From the NCBI GenBank assembly GCA_009691915.1, contig SIAD01000004.1, forward strand, positions 62,001-126,000: a DNA stretch of 64,000 bases, in the 5' to 3' direction. The stretch is from Phycisphaerales bacterium. Lineage in GTDB: Bacteria; Planctomycetota; Phycisphaerae; Phycisphaerales; SM1A02. Shown piece by piece: positions 52,666 through 61,690 of this stretch. The notes below the pieces were generated by a model. It saw only the letters and a program-made list of their open reading frames with translations, had not been told where the DNA came from and did no database searches. A program made the position numbers and the translations under genes. Each line of letters opens with the position of its first letter. Position 1 is the stretch's first letter.

Positions 52666-54022
52666 GCCCGAGTGGCCGAAGAAAGATGTTGGTGAACTGC
52701 AGCGGGCTGCCGTGGTGCTGGAGGCCTATCGGGCCGCTCGCCGGCACGCCCGGAAGTGTCGCGCCGGGGAGGACATGGACACCATTGAGGGTGACCCAGA
52801 GCCGGTCCCCGACCATCGAGATCAGAAATCGGTTCCACTGCCCTATGGGCGAATCGGCGGTGGCAGTGGGGGTGCAGGCGGCGCGCAGCTCGGCTGAGGC
52901 CGCAGGGTCGGTGCGGTATCCGTAGACCTCACCGCTTCCAATGGGCCAGTTCCACATGTTGACTTGGCTCTTCGAATAGCCGCGCAGAAAGACACCGCTG
53001 TCGTACTCGTCCACTTCGATGTCCATGGCCTTTCCCGAGGCGTCGATCTGGGTTGATCCATCGCGGTTGATCAGTGGACGACGGACTCTCTCTGTAGCTT
53101 TCGCCGGCCAGCGCCAGTCGACGACGAGTTCGAAGTCGGCGACTGCCGCCTTGGTCCACAGGTCTCCTCCCTTGCCGTCGTAGTTGAGGAGTGTTCCGTC
53201 CAAGGTCCAGTGGCCGGAAGCGCCCGCGCCTTCATTCCATGCCGACAACGAGCCATTGAGGAGGTCCACGAAACCGCTCGCGTCAGTGGCGCACTGGCTG
53301 GGTGCGAGCGCGGGCGCGGCGTCTGGCAGCGGTGTGAGGACGATGTTTCGGAAGCGGATCGGAGTGCCTTCGCTCTCGAGACAGATGTACCCCTTGCGAG
53401 GATTGATCTCGGAGCCGCCGCTGACTTCGACCCCATTGACGGCAAGCGTGAGGCGCCCCTGATCGGCCCTCACGGTGTAGTGATTCCACTCTCCCTTGCC
53501 CTTGGTCTGACGAGATGACGGGAGGCAGCGAATCCAGCCGGCGGGGTGAGGTCGGTCGGGGGTCATCGAAGAGCCATGGATGGCGAACATGTCCCCCTGG
53601 CCGGTGTACAGGAGTCGTCCGTCGGAGTCGTGCACATCGGGGGTGAGCATGATCTGCACTTCGATTGAGCGGGTGAAGGGGAGTCCCTTCGCCGGGATCC
53701 CGTCACTCCAGAGGAAGAGCCCTGCGTTTCCTGGCTCCGCCTCGTGCATCCAGTCGAGGTCGAGGATGAAGTTCTCGAACATGCGTTCAGTGCGCAGGAC
53801 CCCGGTGGGAACTCCCGTGCAGGCGAGGTATCCGAGGCCGTCATCCCCGATCTTCGCGCTCCATGTGTCCTGCGCGCAGTTGACATTGACCCAACCGGAG
53901 AGGTCCTTGCCGTTGAAGAGTGGCAGGGGGTCGGAACGGGATGATTCGTCCGGGAAGGGAGCCCCGATCGACGACGCGGTCAGGGCGAGTGCGCAGAGGG
54001 CCGCTGAGACTCGGTGGGTCAT
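52643..54022 (-). CDS. Secreted protein with two DUF1080 (3-keto-disaccharide hydrolase) domains
   Basis: A 459-aa secreted protein with a short signal (VSAALCALALTASSIGAP). The first DUF1080 domain (about 35-230) starts PLFNGKDLSGWVNVN and contains FENFILDLDWMHEAEPGNAGLFL and KGEWNHYTVRADQGRLTLAVNGVEV. The second (about 250-450) starts VDLLNGSLSAWNEG and contains FELVVDWRWP, GVFLRGYSKSQVNMWN and QWNRFLISMVGDRLWVTLNGV. DUF1080 is a concanavalin-like lectin/hydrolase fold abundant in planctomycetes and Bacteroidetes, some members of which cleave 3-keto-sugars. A role in extracellular glycan breakdown is likely; the exact sugar is unknown. Confidence 0.88.
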   Translation of the reverse strand: MTHRVSAALCALALTASSIGAPFPDESSRSDPLPLFNGKDLSGWVNVNCAQDTWSAKIGDDGLGYLACTGVPTGVLRTERMFENFILDLDWMHEAEPGNAGLFLWSDGIPAKGLPFTRSIEVQIMLTPDVHDSDGRLLYTGQGDMFAIHGSSMTPDRPHPAGWIRCLPSSRQTKGKGEWNHYTVRADQGRLTLAVNGVEVSGGSEINPRKGYICLESEGTPIRFRNIVLTPLPDAAPALAPSQCATDASGFVDLLNGSLSAWNEGAGASGHWTLDGTLLNYDGKGGDLWTKAAVADFELVVDWRWPAKATERVRRPLINRDGSTQIDASGKAMDIEVDEYDSGVFLRGYSKSQVNMWNWPIGSGEVYGYRTDPAASAELRAACTPTATADSPIGQWNRFLISMVGDRLWVTLNGVHVLPGATLPGVPASGPIGLQHHGSPLQFTNIFLRPLGPTPAQSP

Positions 54023-54050
54023 TTCGGAAGGCTACTTGCCCGGAATGAAT

Positions 54051-54094
54051 CGATCGGCAGGCACCACCTGCGTGGCCGTGGTGCCTGCCGATCG
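54051..54094. terminator. Strong 17-bp hairpin after the lectin-relic region
   Basis: A perfect inverted repeat of 17 bases (54051-54067 and 54078-54094) has a 10-base loop, between the stop of the relic (54125) and the start of the DUF1080 gene (54022). No clear T-run follows on the minus strand. It probably ends transcription of the ppi-aldh-scoB unit. Confidence 0.65.
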
Positions 54095-54124
54095 AGAGAA
54101 CTGTCTGATAATCGGAATGCCGCG

Positions 54125-54583
54125 CTAGGGCTTGCATCCCCAGTTCGAGAAGACAACGGTCAAGTCGCCGCCGCCAACCGAACCACTTCCGTCAAGATCG
54201 GCCACGGGGACATCAGTCATTCCCCAGGTGGCGAGGATGAAGCTCAAGTCGAGCCCCTCGACGCACCCGTTGAGATCAAAGTCTCCGATGGCGTACTCGC
54301 ACGAGTCGGGGACGCCATCCTGATCCTTGTCGGTCTCGCCAGCAGCGATGTCGCAGGCGTCCGCGATGCCGTTGCCGTTGCAGTCAGCTTCGCAGGAGTC
54401 GGGCACGCCGTTACCGTCGCAGTCGGGCTCGGCGGTGAAGTCCCATTCGACGATTGCCTGCCACGAGTGTGTATCGTTGCTGTCGTTCCACTGTGGGTTT
54501 CCTCCCTTGCGGAGCTCGGCGACATTCTCACTGGTGGAGCCGTTTGGTTCCCCGGCGAACCAATTCGTGAACTGGAACGACAG
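54125..54583 (-). pseudogene. Truncated C-type lectin/dockerin-like protein, 5' end missing
   Basis: A 152-codon open stretch ends at TAG 54127-54125 and begins straight after an in-frame TAG at 54586-54584, with no normal start codon near its upstream end. Its first part, TNWFAGEPNGSTSENVAEL followed by GNPQWNDSNDTHSWQAIVEWDF, is the last third of a C-type lectin fold (W.PGEPN..... WND). Then come DCDGNGVPDSCE repeats and a dockerin-like pair, GDFDLNGCVEGLDLSFIL and ADLDGSGSVGGGDLTVVF. The signal peptide and first two thirds of the lectin are absent, and the scoB stop is only nine bases upstream, so a deletion or recombination has fused a gene fragment to this place. A GTG at 54406 could start a 93-aa remnant. 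Confidence 0.75.
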
Positions 54584-54594
54584 CTATGTCTGAC

Positions 54595-55272
54595 TCAGCC
54601 TGCCAAGGCCAATAACTTCATGGTCGACAGGGTCGGCGACACGGTGAATCCCGCCGAAGTCTTGGCACGGATCTCGTCCAGCGACACCCCCGGCGCAGCT
54701 TCACAGAGCACGAATCGCCCAGCCCCGGGATCCATTTCAAACACACCGAGATCGGTGATGAGCATGTCAACGCACCGTTTGCCGGTCAGAGGCAGCGTGC
54801 ACGCGGGGATCACCTTCGACTCGCCACGTTTGTTGGTGTGTTCCATCACGACGATGCGCCGCTTGACCCCCGCGACGAGATCCATGGCTCCACCCATTCC
54901 CTTGACGAGCTTGCCGGGGATCATCCAGTTGGCGAGGTCTCCCTCCTCGGAGACTTCCATCGCCCCGAGAATCGCGAGATCGACATGCCCACCGCGGATC
55001 ATCGCAAAGCTGTCGGCGCTCGAAAAGAATGAGTGGCCGGGGACACCAGTCACCGTCTGTTTGCCCGCGTTAATGAGGTCCGCGTCGACCGCGTCCTCGG
55101 TCGGGAACGGCCCCATTCCGAGCAGCCCGTTCTCCGACTGTAGCCAGACGGTCATTCCCGCGGGGACGAAGTTGGCAACCAGCGTCGGGATGCCGATTCC
55201 CAAGTTGACATAGAAACCATCCCGAAGTTCCTGCGCGGCGCGCTGCGCCAGTTGGTTGCGGTCAAGGGCCAC
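54595..55272 (-). CDS. scoB: 3-oxoacid CoA-transferase subunit B
   Basis: This is the beta subunit of a succinyl-CoA/acetate:3-oxoacid CoA-transferase, which activates acetoacetate-type acids. The 225-aa chain has the N-terminal [17 protein letters not shown] and the catalytic-glutamate motif [12 protein letters not shown]. It continues with [34 protein letters not shown] and the final [11 protein letters not shown]. The alpha subunit, normally adjacent and upstream, is not present: the preceding gene (3-base gap) is an aldehyde dehydrogenase. It needs a partner from elsewhere in the genome to be active. Confidence 0.92.
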   Translation of the reverse strand: MALDRNQLAQRAAQELRDGFYVNLGIGIPTLVANFVPAGMTVWLQSENGLLGMGPFPTEDAVDADLINAGKQTVTGVPGHSFFSSADSFAMIRGGHVDLAILGAMEVSEEGDLANWMIPGKLVKGMGGAMDLVAGVKRRIVVMEHTNKRGESKVIPACTLPLTGKRCVDMLITDLGVFEMDPGAGRFVLCEAAPGVSLDEIRAKTSAGFTVSPTLSTMKLLALAG

Positions 55273-55275
55273 GGG

Positions 55276-56847
55276 TCAATCTCCGAACTTGATTCCCTGG
55301 GCCAGCGGAAGACTCCCGCTCCAGTTGATGGTGCAGGTCTGCCGCCGCATGTACGCCTTCCACGAGTCCGATCCCGATTCGCGCCCGCCCCCTGTGTCCT
55401 TCTCGCCACCGAACGCGCCGCCGATCTCCGCGCCGCTGGTACCGATGTTGACATTGGCGATCCCGCAATCGCTGCCCGAGACACCGAGGAACCGCTCCGC
55501 ACTGCGGATGCTGTCAGTGAAAACTGCGCTGGAAAGCCCCTGATCAACGCCATTCTGAATGGCGATAGCTTCGTCAAGGGAGCCGACCGAGAAGACATAG
55601 AGGATGGGCGCGAAGGTCTCCTCCTTGGTGATCGGCGGAGTCTTGCCCTTGGGAACGCGGATGATCGTCGGTTCGACGAAGTGACCCGGGGAGCTCGCTC
55701 GGCGATCGATCCCTTCGATGCCGCCAGCTACCACCGTGCAGCCCTGACTGACGGCGGTGGAAATTGCGGCGCGCATCTGCGTGACCGCGCGCGCATCGAT
55801 GAGCGGGCCCATCAGCGTCTTCGGATCCAGGGGATCGCCGATGGGAATCGAGGCGTAGGCCTTTTTCAGGCGATCCACCAGGCCGTCGACGACGCGCTCA
55901 TCGACGACCAGCCGCCGCGTGGTCGTGCATCGCTGTCCAGCAGTGCCGACCGCGCCGAAGAGCACGGCTCGTGTTACGAGGTCCATGTCCGCATCGGCCA
56001 TCACGACTATCGCATTGTTTCCCCCAAGTTCAAGGAGTGTGCGCCCGAGGCGCGCCCCGACCACCTGCGCGACCCTTCGCCCCATTCGACAGGATCCTGT
56101 GGCGCTGATCAATGGAATGCGTCGGTCCGCGATCATCGGCTCGCCGACGGCGTCGTCGGTTCCGATCACCAGCGCGAAGAGATCTGCGGGGTCGATCCCT
56201 GCTGGCCGGAAGAGCTGCTGCTGGGTCATCACGCGCCGCGCGATCTCGTTGGAGGCGATGGCCGTGAGTGGCGTGAGAAGGCTTGGCTTCCAGAGACAAC
56301 TGTCGCCGCAGGCGGCCGCGATCATTGCGTTCCACGCCCAGACCGCGCAGGGAAAGTTGAATGCCGAGATGATGCCGACCGGCCCCAGGGGATGCCACTG
56401 CTCGTACATGCGGTGACCGGCTCGTTCCGAGTGCATCGCCAGTCCGTACAGCTGGCGCGAGAGACCAACGGCAAAGTCGGAGATGTCTATCGCCTCCTGC
56501 ACCTCGCCGAGCCCTTCGGCGCGGATCTTGCCCATCTCCATGCTGACGAGTTCGCCCAGCGGCTCCTTGAGCCTTCGGAATTCGTTGCCAATGAGTCGGA
56601 CGATTTCGCCCCGATGGGGAGCTGGCACCGCGCGCCACAATTCAAACACCGCAAGTGATCGCGCGATGGTCGACTCGAGTTCTTCGCGCGACTGAAGCCG
56701 CACCGACGCAATCGCCTCGCCGCACGCGGGATTCACTGAAACGACCGTGCCTATCTCGCCGACGCCACCGTCCGCGATCATGGGATGCGACGCAATCCCG
56801 AGTCGCGACAACACCCCGTGGCGCGCGGGTGCCGTCGTCGCGGTCAT
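55276..56847 (-). CDS. Aldehyde dehydrogenase, ALDH7 (aminoadipate-semialdehyde) type
   Basis: A 523-aa NAD-dependent aldehyde dehydrogenase. Signature blocks are LGPVGIISAFNFPCAVWAWN, LWKPSLLTPLTAIASNE, LLELGGNNAIVVMADADMDL (general-base Glu), and FGAVGTAGQRCTTTRRLVV with the catalytic cysteine. The GNNA and GQRCTTTRR forms are typical of ALDH7/antiquitin, which oxidises aminoadipate semialdehyde in lysine breakdown. ATG 56847 is chosen: it overlaps the cyclophilin stop by four bases (ATGA), and the protein body begins soon after. The frame is open further upstream inside the cyclophilin gene but has no homology. scoB follows after three bases; a shared acid-degradation role is plausible. 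Confidence 0.9.
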   Translation of the reverse strand: MTATTAPARHGVLSRLGIASHPMIADGGVGEIGTVVSVNPACGEAIASVRLQSREELESTIARSLAVFELWRAVPAPHRGEIVRLIGNEFRRLKEPLGELVSMEMGKIRAEGLGEVQEAIDISDFAVGLSRQLYGLAMHSERAGHRMYEQWHPLGPVGIISAFNFPCAVWAWNAMIAAACGDSCLWKPSLLTPLTAIASNEIARRVMTQQQLFRPAGIDPADLFALVIGTDDAVGEPMIADRRIPLISATGSCRMGRRVAQVVGARLGRTLLELGGNNAIVVMADADMDLVTRAVLFGAVGTAGQRCTTTRRLVVDERVVDGLVDRLKKAYASIPIGDPLDPKTLMGPLIDARAVTQMRAAISTAVSQGCTVVAGGIEGIDRRASSPGHFVEPTIIRVPKGKTPPITKEETFAPILYVFSVGSLDEAIAIQNGVDQGLSSAVFTDSIRSAERFLGVSGSDCGIANVNIGTSGAEIGGAFGGEKDTGGGRESGSDSWKAYMRRQTCTINWSGSLPLAQGIKFGD

Positions 56848-57587
56848 TGGCCCTTGGATCCAGTCGGCGGCGGTGTCGGAGTCGGCTCCCCTGCGGTGGG
56901 AGCGGCCGATGGTTCGTCGGCCTTCGGCGGCCCGGGGAGGATCTCGACTTTCTCGATCACAACACTCGCTTTGGGGACATCGCCCATCCCGGCCGACATC
57001 CCCGTCGGTGTCGCGGCAATCGCGTCCACGACCTCCATGCCCTTGATGACCTTTCCAAAGACCGCGTAGGCCGCCCCGTCGCGCGGCTGGTCGAGCATCT
57101 TGTTGTCGACTGTATTGATGAAGAACTGGCTGGTGGCACTGTCTGCCACTTGTGTCCGCGCCATCGCAAGCGTCCCGCGCGAATTCGGCAGGCCGTTCTT
57201 CCACTCATTCTTTATCGGAGGACGCGTCGACTTCTGCTTGAGGTCCGCCGTGAAGCCGCCCCCCTGAATCATGAAGCCCTTCATCACCCGATGGAAGACC
57301 GTTCCGCTGTAGAAACCGTCCTTTGCGTACTGGACGAAGTTCTCGACACTCAGGGGAGCCTTCGCGGGGTTGAGTTCGAGCACGATGACTCCCTTGTTCG
57401 TGGTCATTGCCGCGTAGACGGGCGTTGCGGGCGCGGCGGGAGCCGCCACGGGTGGTGGCGTCGCGGGAGAGCTCGGAGCGGGTTCCTGCGCTACTGCCAC
57501 TGAGCCCAGTGACGCGACGAGGGCGACGGCAAGCGCGGTGAAGGGGGCGAACGCGGATCGAGGACGATCAATGGCAGTCTGGTTCAT
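56844..57587 (-). CDS. Secreted cyclophilin-type peptidyl-prolyl isomerase
   Basis: A 247-aa periplasmic protein-folding enzyme. The signal peptide (FAPFTALAVALVASLGSVAVAQ) is followed by a Pro/Ala-rich linker. The cyclophilin domain then spans about 58-215: MTTNKGVIVLELNPAKAP, SGTVFHRVMKGFMIQGGGF, NSRGTLAMARTQVADSATSQFFINTVDN and AYAVFGKVIKGMEVVDAIA. The catalytic Arg and the FHRV and SQFFI pocket residues are retained. A Pro/Thr/Ser-rich tail ends the protein. It is divergent from the cytochrome maturation gene (32-base gap), and its stop overlaps the ALDH start, making a likely ppi-aldh-scoB operon. Confidence 0.94.
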   Translation of the reverse strand: MNQTAIDRPRSAFAPFTALAVALVASLGSVAVAQEPAPSSPATPPPVAAPAAPATPVYAAMTTNKGVIVLELNPAKAPLSVENFVQYAKDGFYSGTVFHRVMKGFMIQGGGFTADLKQKSTRPPIKNEWKNGLPNSRGTLAMARTQVADSATSQFFINTVDNKMLDQPRDGAAYAVFGKVIKGMEVVDAIAATPTGMSAGMGDVPKASVVIEKVEILPGPPKADEPSAAPTAGEPTPTPPPTGSKGQ

Positions 57588-57619
57588 GGGCGGGGCATCG
57601 TATCGTCCTACCCAATAGG

Positions 57620-60600
57620 ATGACCGCTGTTCCCATGTCGTTGGCGCGCGGACTACTTGCCGTGTTTTCCTCGGTCAGGTTTGGCATCGTCCTTATGGCG
57701 CTGCTCTTCCTCTATATGTCCGTGGGGAGCGCGGGGATCATCTATCCGGTCCACCCGAACATTTTCCATCCCGACGCATGGGTTCACGAGCAGCTTCGCC
57801 AGTGGCCCGCGCTTGAAATGACCGAGTTCGAATGGTTTCACTGGTGGCCCTTCGATCTCCTCATTGCGCTGATCGCCCTGTGCATGGCGACGACGACGGT
57901 GCGCCATATCCGGCTGAGCCGGATCAATCTCGGAGTCTGGATGATCCACACCGGGATCCTCGTTCTGATCGCGGGGAGCGTCATCTACTTCCACACGAAA
58001 GTCGAAGGCGATGCCCCCGTGGCGCGGCGGAAGGTGGTGGTCACTCTCGAGGGGATCCCAGGAACCGTCGAACTCATCGCCTCACCCGGTGCGACTGCGC
58101 ACATCGGCGAGGGAGAGGATCGACTGGCCATTGAGGTGGCTGAGATCGACCCGGCGTGGAGTATGCGCACCGGGGCCGACCAAGGGGAAGGCGCCTACAG
58201 CGTGACCGTGATGGTGACATCCGCGTCGAGGCGGTTCATGCGCCAACTGATCGCGGGCCACCCGGAGTACACCGAGGATCTCATCCTCACCGACGACCCG
58301 AAGCAGCCGATGAAACGGGCGGTCAAGGAGACGGGCACGGCAATCGTCGATCCGCGACTCTCGATGGTCCTCGACTACGAGGCGCAGGAGTACTTCTACC
58401 TTCGCAACGATCTCGCCAAGTCGTGGGCGCTTTATGTGCGTCCCGTCGGCGCGGCGAAGTGGACGATGCGGCCCATTGACGGCCTGCCGCTCTACAACGA
58501 CCGCATTGCCTCGCGCGGCGATGTCTTCGAGGCGGACGACGAAACGCCCGTCGCGGTCGACCCGATCTCACTCACGGTTGGAGCAGTCGCCGTAGACGAC
58601 CCGTTCCCCGATGTTGCGCTCACCGTGAGTGGCTACCTCCGATACGCGCAGACCAAGTCTCTCTTGGTGGCCGGTGGCGAGGGGGCGCCCTTCAATCCAA
58701 CCGTGGCCCTCGATATCTCCAGTGCGGATGGTGCGAAGGCGAGGTACCGGCTCATCGCCTTCGACCCCGAGCGCGCGACGGCCTATGGCGGACTCATCCG
58801 CATGGTCTCACTCGAGAACGAGAGTGCCATCGCGGGGCTTGGTGAGCCGGCGTCGATTCGCATCGTGATTCCGGGAGCGGGCGTCGACCTCGTCGAACCC
58901 ATCCGCGGTCACTCCGGCGAGGGCCCGCCTCCTTTCGTGACGATTGCCGATCCAGAACTTGGATACGCCTACCGAGTGCTCGCCGCGCAGGACAACCTGC
59001 CGGTCGGAGCGAAGCATGCGAGCGTGCTGATCGTGGACATCAAGATGCCGACACGGACCATTCGGCGATGGGTATTCGACGACGCGATTCTGACTCGGGA
59101 TGTCCCTGAGGCGGGCGCGGCACACGGCACCACCCAGCCTCCCGATGAGGCGATCTCAATGGAGTACCGACCAGGCGGCGGACGGTCGCTGCTGACTCTC
59201 GCGGTCGGGCCGGCATCGGGGCAGTTGCGCCTCGTGTCATCGATCGGAGACGGAAAGGGGGAGATCCACCCAGTGAGCGCCGGAGTGCCGATCACGCTTC
59301 CGGAGGGACTGACGGTGACGGTGACTTCATACGAGCCGCGCGCGGTCATCGAGACGAAGCCAATGATCGTGCCGCTGTCGCAGCGCATTCGTGATGCCCG
59401 CGAGATGTTCGCTCAGACGCATGTTTCGGCGGCGGGGGGGAGTGCGGCGTGGGTTGAGTTCAGCCCGTACGCCTACGACGACTTTCGATTCACATTGCCA
59501 CGGCATCCCTACAACCCGGCGCGGATCAGGCTCGCCGACGGGCGTGAGATGGAAGTTCTGTTCTCGCGGCAGAGAGTGCCGCTGGGCACACTCGCGGCAC
59601 TTGAAGAGTTTGTGCTGACGGCCCACGATGGTGGCTACACCGGCGAGTCCGGGTCGATCCGCAATTACACGAGCCTCATCCGGTTCAAGGACAGCGCGGG
59701 GGCAGCGTGGAGCGAGCCGGTCGCGGTGAGTGTGAATGAACCGGTCGAGCATGAAGGACTCTGGTACTTCCAGGCGCAGTGGGATCCGCCCGAGCCGCCC
59801 TCTGAACGCAATCAGCGAGGATCGGCGGGGCTCAATTACACCGTGCTTGGAGTGGGAAATCGCAACGGCGTGTGGATTCAACTCGCCGGATGCGTGATCG
59901 CCGTCTCGGGAATGATCTACGCTTTCTATGTGAAACCTGTGCTGATCAGGCGGCGTTCAGCGCGTGCGCGCGCCGCGGCTTTGCTGACACTGGTGATGGC
60001 TTCGGGTGCGGGCGCCGCTGTTGACGGGGACTTCGCTTCGCGCGTCGATCTCTCGCCGCTCGGATCGGTGGCGGTGCAAACCGACGGGCGAGTCAAGAGT
60101 TTCGGGTCTTTCGCGCGCTCAGAAATGGCCTTGATTAGCGGGCCGAAGAGGATCGCCGACCAGTCGCCGGAGTACACCTACCTCGATCTCCTTATGCGCC
60201 CCGAGGCGTATGTGGATGCGGATGTGATTTTCGTCAAGGGGGGGATCATTCGTGCCCCGATCGCGCAGGCAATCTTGACGGCTGACCCTCGGCTCAGCGA
60301 GCGAATGGAGTCGTTCACGAAGAGCGGACTCATCTCGGAAGCGCTGCTGGCGCGCCCCGAGACCGAGGCGGTCCTGTCGCAGATGCAGGCGGACCTCTTG
60401 CGAACCGAGAAACCGATGAGCGCGCTTCGCTCAGCCCGCGCGCTCATGCGCCGGGAGACGCTGCTCAGCCGACTTCGTGTGATTCCTCCTCCCCCGGGCG
60501 ATGACTCCGGGCGTTTTCGCTCGATCGCCGAGGTGATGCTCCTTGCGGCCGACCCCGCGGCACTGCGCGCGGCGGGGGAGAGTGCCAAACCGCTTCCGGG

Positions 60601-61690
60601 CATTGACCCCAAGACGCAGCTTGCCTGCGCGATGGCATGGAAGGGGCTCGTCGAAGCGTGGACCAACGGCGATGCCGAGCGAGTGAACGAGGCGGTTGCG
60701 TCGCTCGCCGCAGTGCTGCCGTCCATGAATCCCTCGGCATATCCGGATGCGGCGCGGCTCTCGTGGGAGTCGTGGTACTTCGCCAACGGCAACCTCGTGT
60801 GGATCTGGATGGTCTACGCACTCAGCGTGACGCTTCTGCTCCTCGGAGTCTCCTACCAGTGGAGGTGGGCGAAGTTTGGTGGGCTCACGGTGTTCGGAGT
60901 GGCGTTCGTCCTTCATACGCTGGCGCTGGCGCTCAGGTGGTGGATCTCCGGCCGCTGGCCCAACTCCAACATGTTTGAGGCAGTAACGACTTCCGCATGG
61001 TTCGGCGCGTGCGCCGCCATCATTCTCGAGTTCGCGTTGCGGCGCCGCGCGGCCGCGGGCATGTTCGCGCTGGTCAGCGGGATCGCCTGCGCCGCGGCAC
61101 TGATGGCGGCACACTTCCTCCCCGTCGAACTGAATGCCCAGATCTCCAACATGATGCCGGTGCTGCACGATGTGTGGCTGTACATCCACACGAATGTGAT
61201 CATTTTCTCGTACTGCCTGATCTTTATGGCGGCTCTCGCGGCGGTGGGATATCTCGGCTACCGGATGTTCGGGGGCGCGGCGGTGTATGCGCGGGTCGGT
61301 GTAGGGGGCGCGGTGCTCGCGGGTTCGAGCTCCGAGGGAGGCGCAGCCGCTCCTGATCCTCGGCAGAGGCTGCGAGGGGAGCGCCTGGGTGAAATGCTCG
61401 ACGGCGTGACGATGCTCCTCATGAAACTCTCCTTCGTCCTCCTTTGGACGGGAATCGCCATGGGCGCCATCTGGGCTGACCATTCCTGGGGCCGTCCGTG
61501 GGGGTGGGATCCCAAGGAAGTATTCGCGCTGAACACCTTTGTCGTTTTCGCACTGCTGGTACATGTGCGCTACAAGGTCAGGGACAAGGGACTCTGGACA
61601 GCAGTGCTTGCGGTCGTGGGCGCGGCGGTCATGCTCTTCAACTGGATCGTCATCAACTTTGTGATCACGGGACTGCACTCCTACGCATGA
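57620..61690 (+). CDS. Giant fused cytochrome c biogenesis protein (ResB-CcsA)
   Basis: A 1356-aa system II heme-attachment protein. The N-terminal ResB part has three membrane helices (about 18-45, 75-95 and 105-125) and a very long extracytoplasmic region (about 130-745), then a helix near 750-772. A linker domain follows, with VAVQTDGRVKSFGSFARSEM, common before CcsA in Bacteroidetes/Planctomycetes fusions. The C-terminal CcsA part (about 1055-1356) has multiple helices and the heme-handling tryptophan-rich motif WADHSWGRPWGWDPKEV at about 1285-1300. It should export and attach heme to the CxxCH proteins encoded in this genome. Its stop overlaps the next gene by ATGA. Confidence 0.88.
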   Translation: MTAVPMSLARGLLAVFSSVRFGIVLMALLFLYMSVGSAGIIYPVHPNIFHPDAWVHEQLRQWPALEMTEFEWFHWWPFDLLIALIALCMATTTVRHIRLSRINLGVWMIHTGILVLIAGSVIYFHTKVEGDAPVARRKVVVTLEGIPGTVELIASPGATAHIGEGEDRLAIEVAEIDPAWSMRTGADQGEGAYSVTVMVTSASRRFMRQLIAGHPEYTEDLILTDDPKQPMKRAVKETGTAIVDPRLSMVLDYEAQEYFYLRNDLAKSWALYVRPVGAAKWTMRPIDGLPLYNDRIASRGDVFEADDETPVAVDPISLTVGAVAVDDPFPDVALTVSGYLRYAQTKSLLVAGGEGAPFNPTVALDISSADGAKARYRLIAFDPERATAYGGLIRMVSLENESAIAGLGEPASIRIVIPGAGVDLVEPIRGHSGEGPPPFVTIADPELGYAYRVLAAQDNLPVGAKHASVLIVDIKMPTRTIRRWVFDDAILTRDVPEAGAAHGTTQPPDEAISMEYRPGGGRSLLTLAVGPASGQLRLVSSIGDGKGEIHPVSAGVPITLPEGLTVTVTSYEPRAVIETKPMIVPLSQRIRDAREMFAQTHVSAAGGSAAWVEFSPYAYDDFRFTLPRHPYNPARIRLADGREMEVLFSRQRVPLGTLAALEEFVLTAHDGGYTGESGSIRNYTSLIRFKDSAGAAWSEPVAVSVNEPVEHEGLWYFQAQWDPPEPPSERNQRGSAGLNYTVLGVGNRNGVWIQLAGCVIAVSGMIYAFYVKPVLIRRRSARARAAALLTLVMASGAGAAVDGDFASRVDLSPLGSVAVQTDGRVKSFGSFARSEMALISGPKRIADQSPEYTYLDLLMRPEAYVDADVIFVKGGIIRAPIAQAILTADPRLSERMESFTKSGLISEALLARPETEAVLSQMQADLLRTEKPMSALRSARALMRRETLLSRLRVIPPPPGDDSGRFRSIAEVMLLAADPAALRAAGESAKPLPGIDPKTQLACAMAWKGLVEAWTNGDAERVNEAVASLAAVLPSMNPSAYPDAARLSWESWYFANGNLVWIWMVYALSVTLLLLGVSYQWRWAKFGGLTVFGVAFVLHTLALALRWWISGRWPNSNMFEAVTTSAWFGACAAIILEFALRRRAAAGMFALVSGIACAAALMAAHFLPVELNAQISNMMPVLHDVWLYIHTNVIIFSYCLIFMAALAAVGYLGYRMFGGAAVYARVGVGGAVLAGSSSEGGAAAPDPRQRLRGERLGEMLDGVTMLLMKLSFVLLWTGIAMGAIWADHSWGRPWGWDPKEVFALNTFVVFALLVHVRYKVRDKGLWTAVLAVVGAAVMLFNWIVINFVITGLHSYA

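Noticed and set aside
54014-55213. 399-codon plus-strand open frame
   Set aside because: It spans the antisense of scoB, the lectin relic and the hairpin; composition and lack of motifs mark it as a shadow.
55252-56658. 468-codon open frame on the plus strand
   Set aside because: Antisense to the ALDH gene, whose motifs are clear; no recognisable domain in the shadow product.
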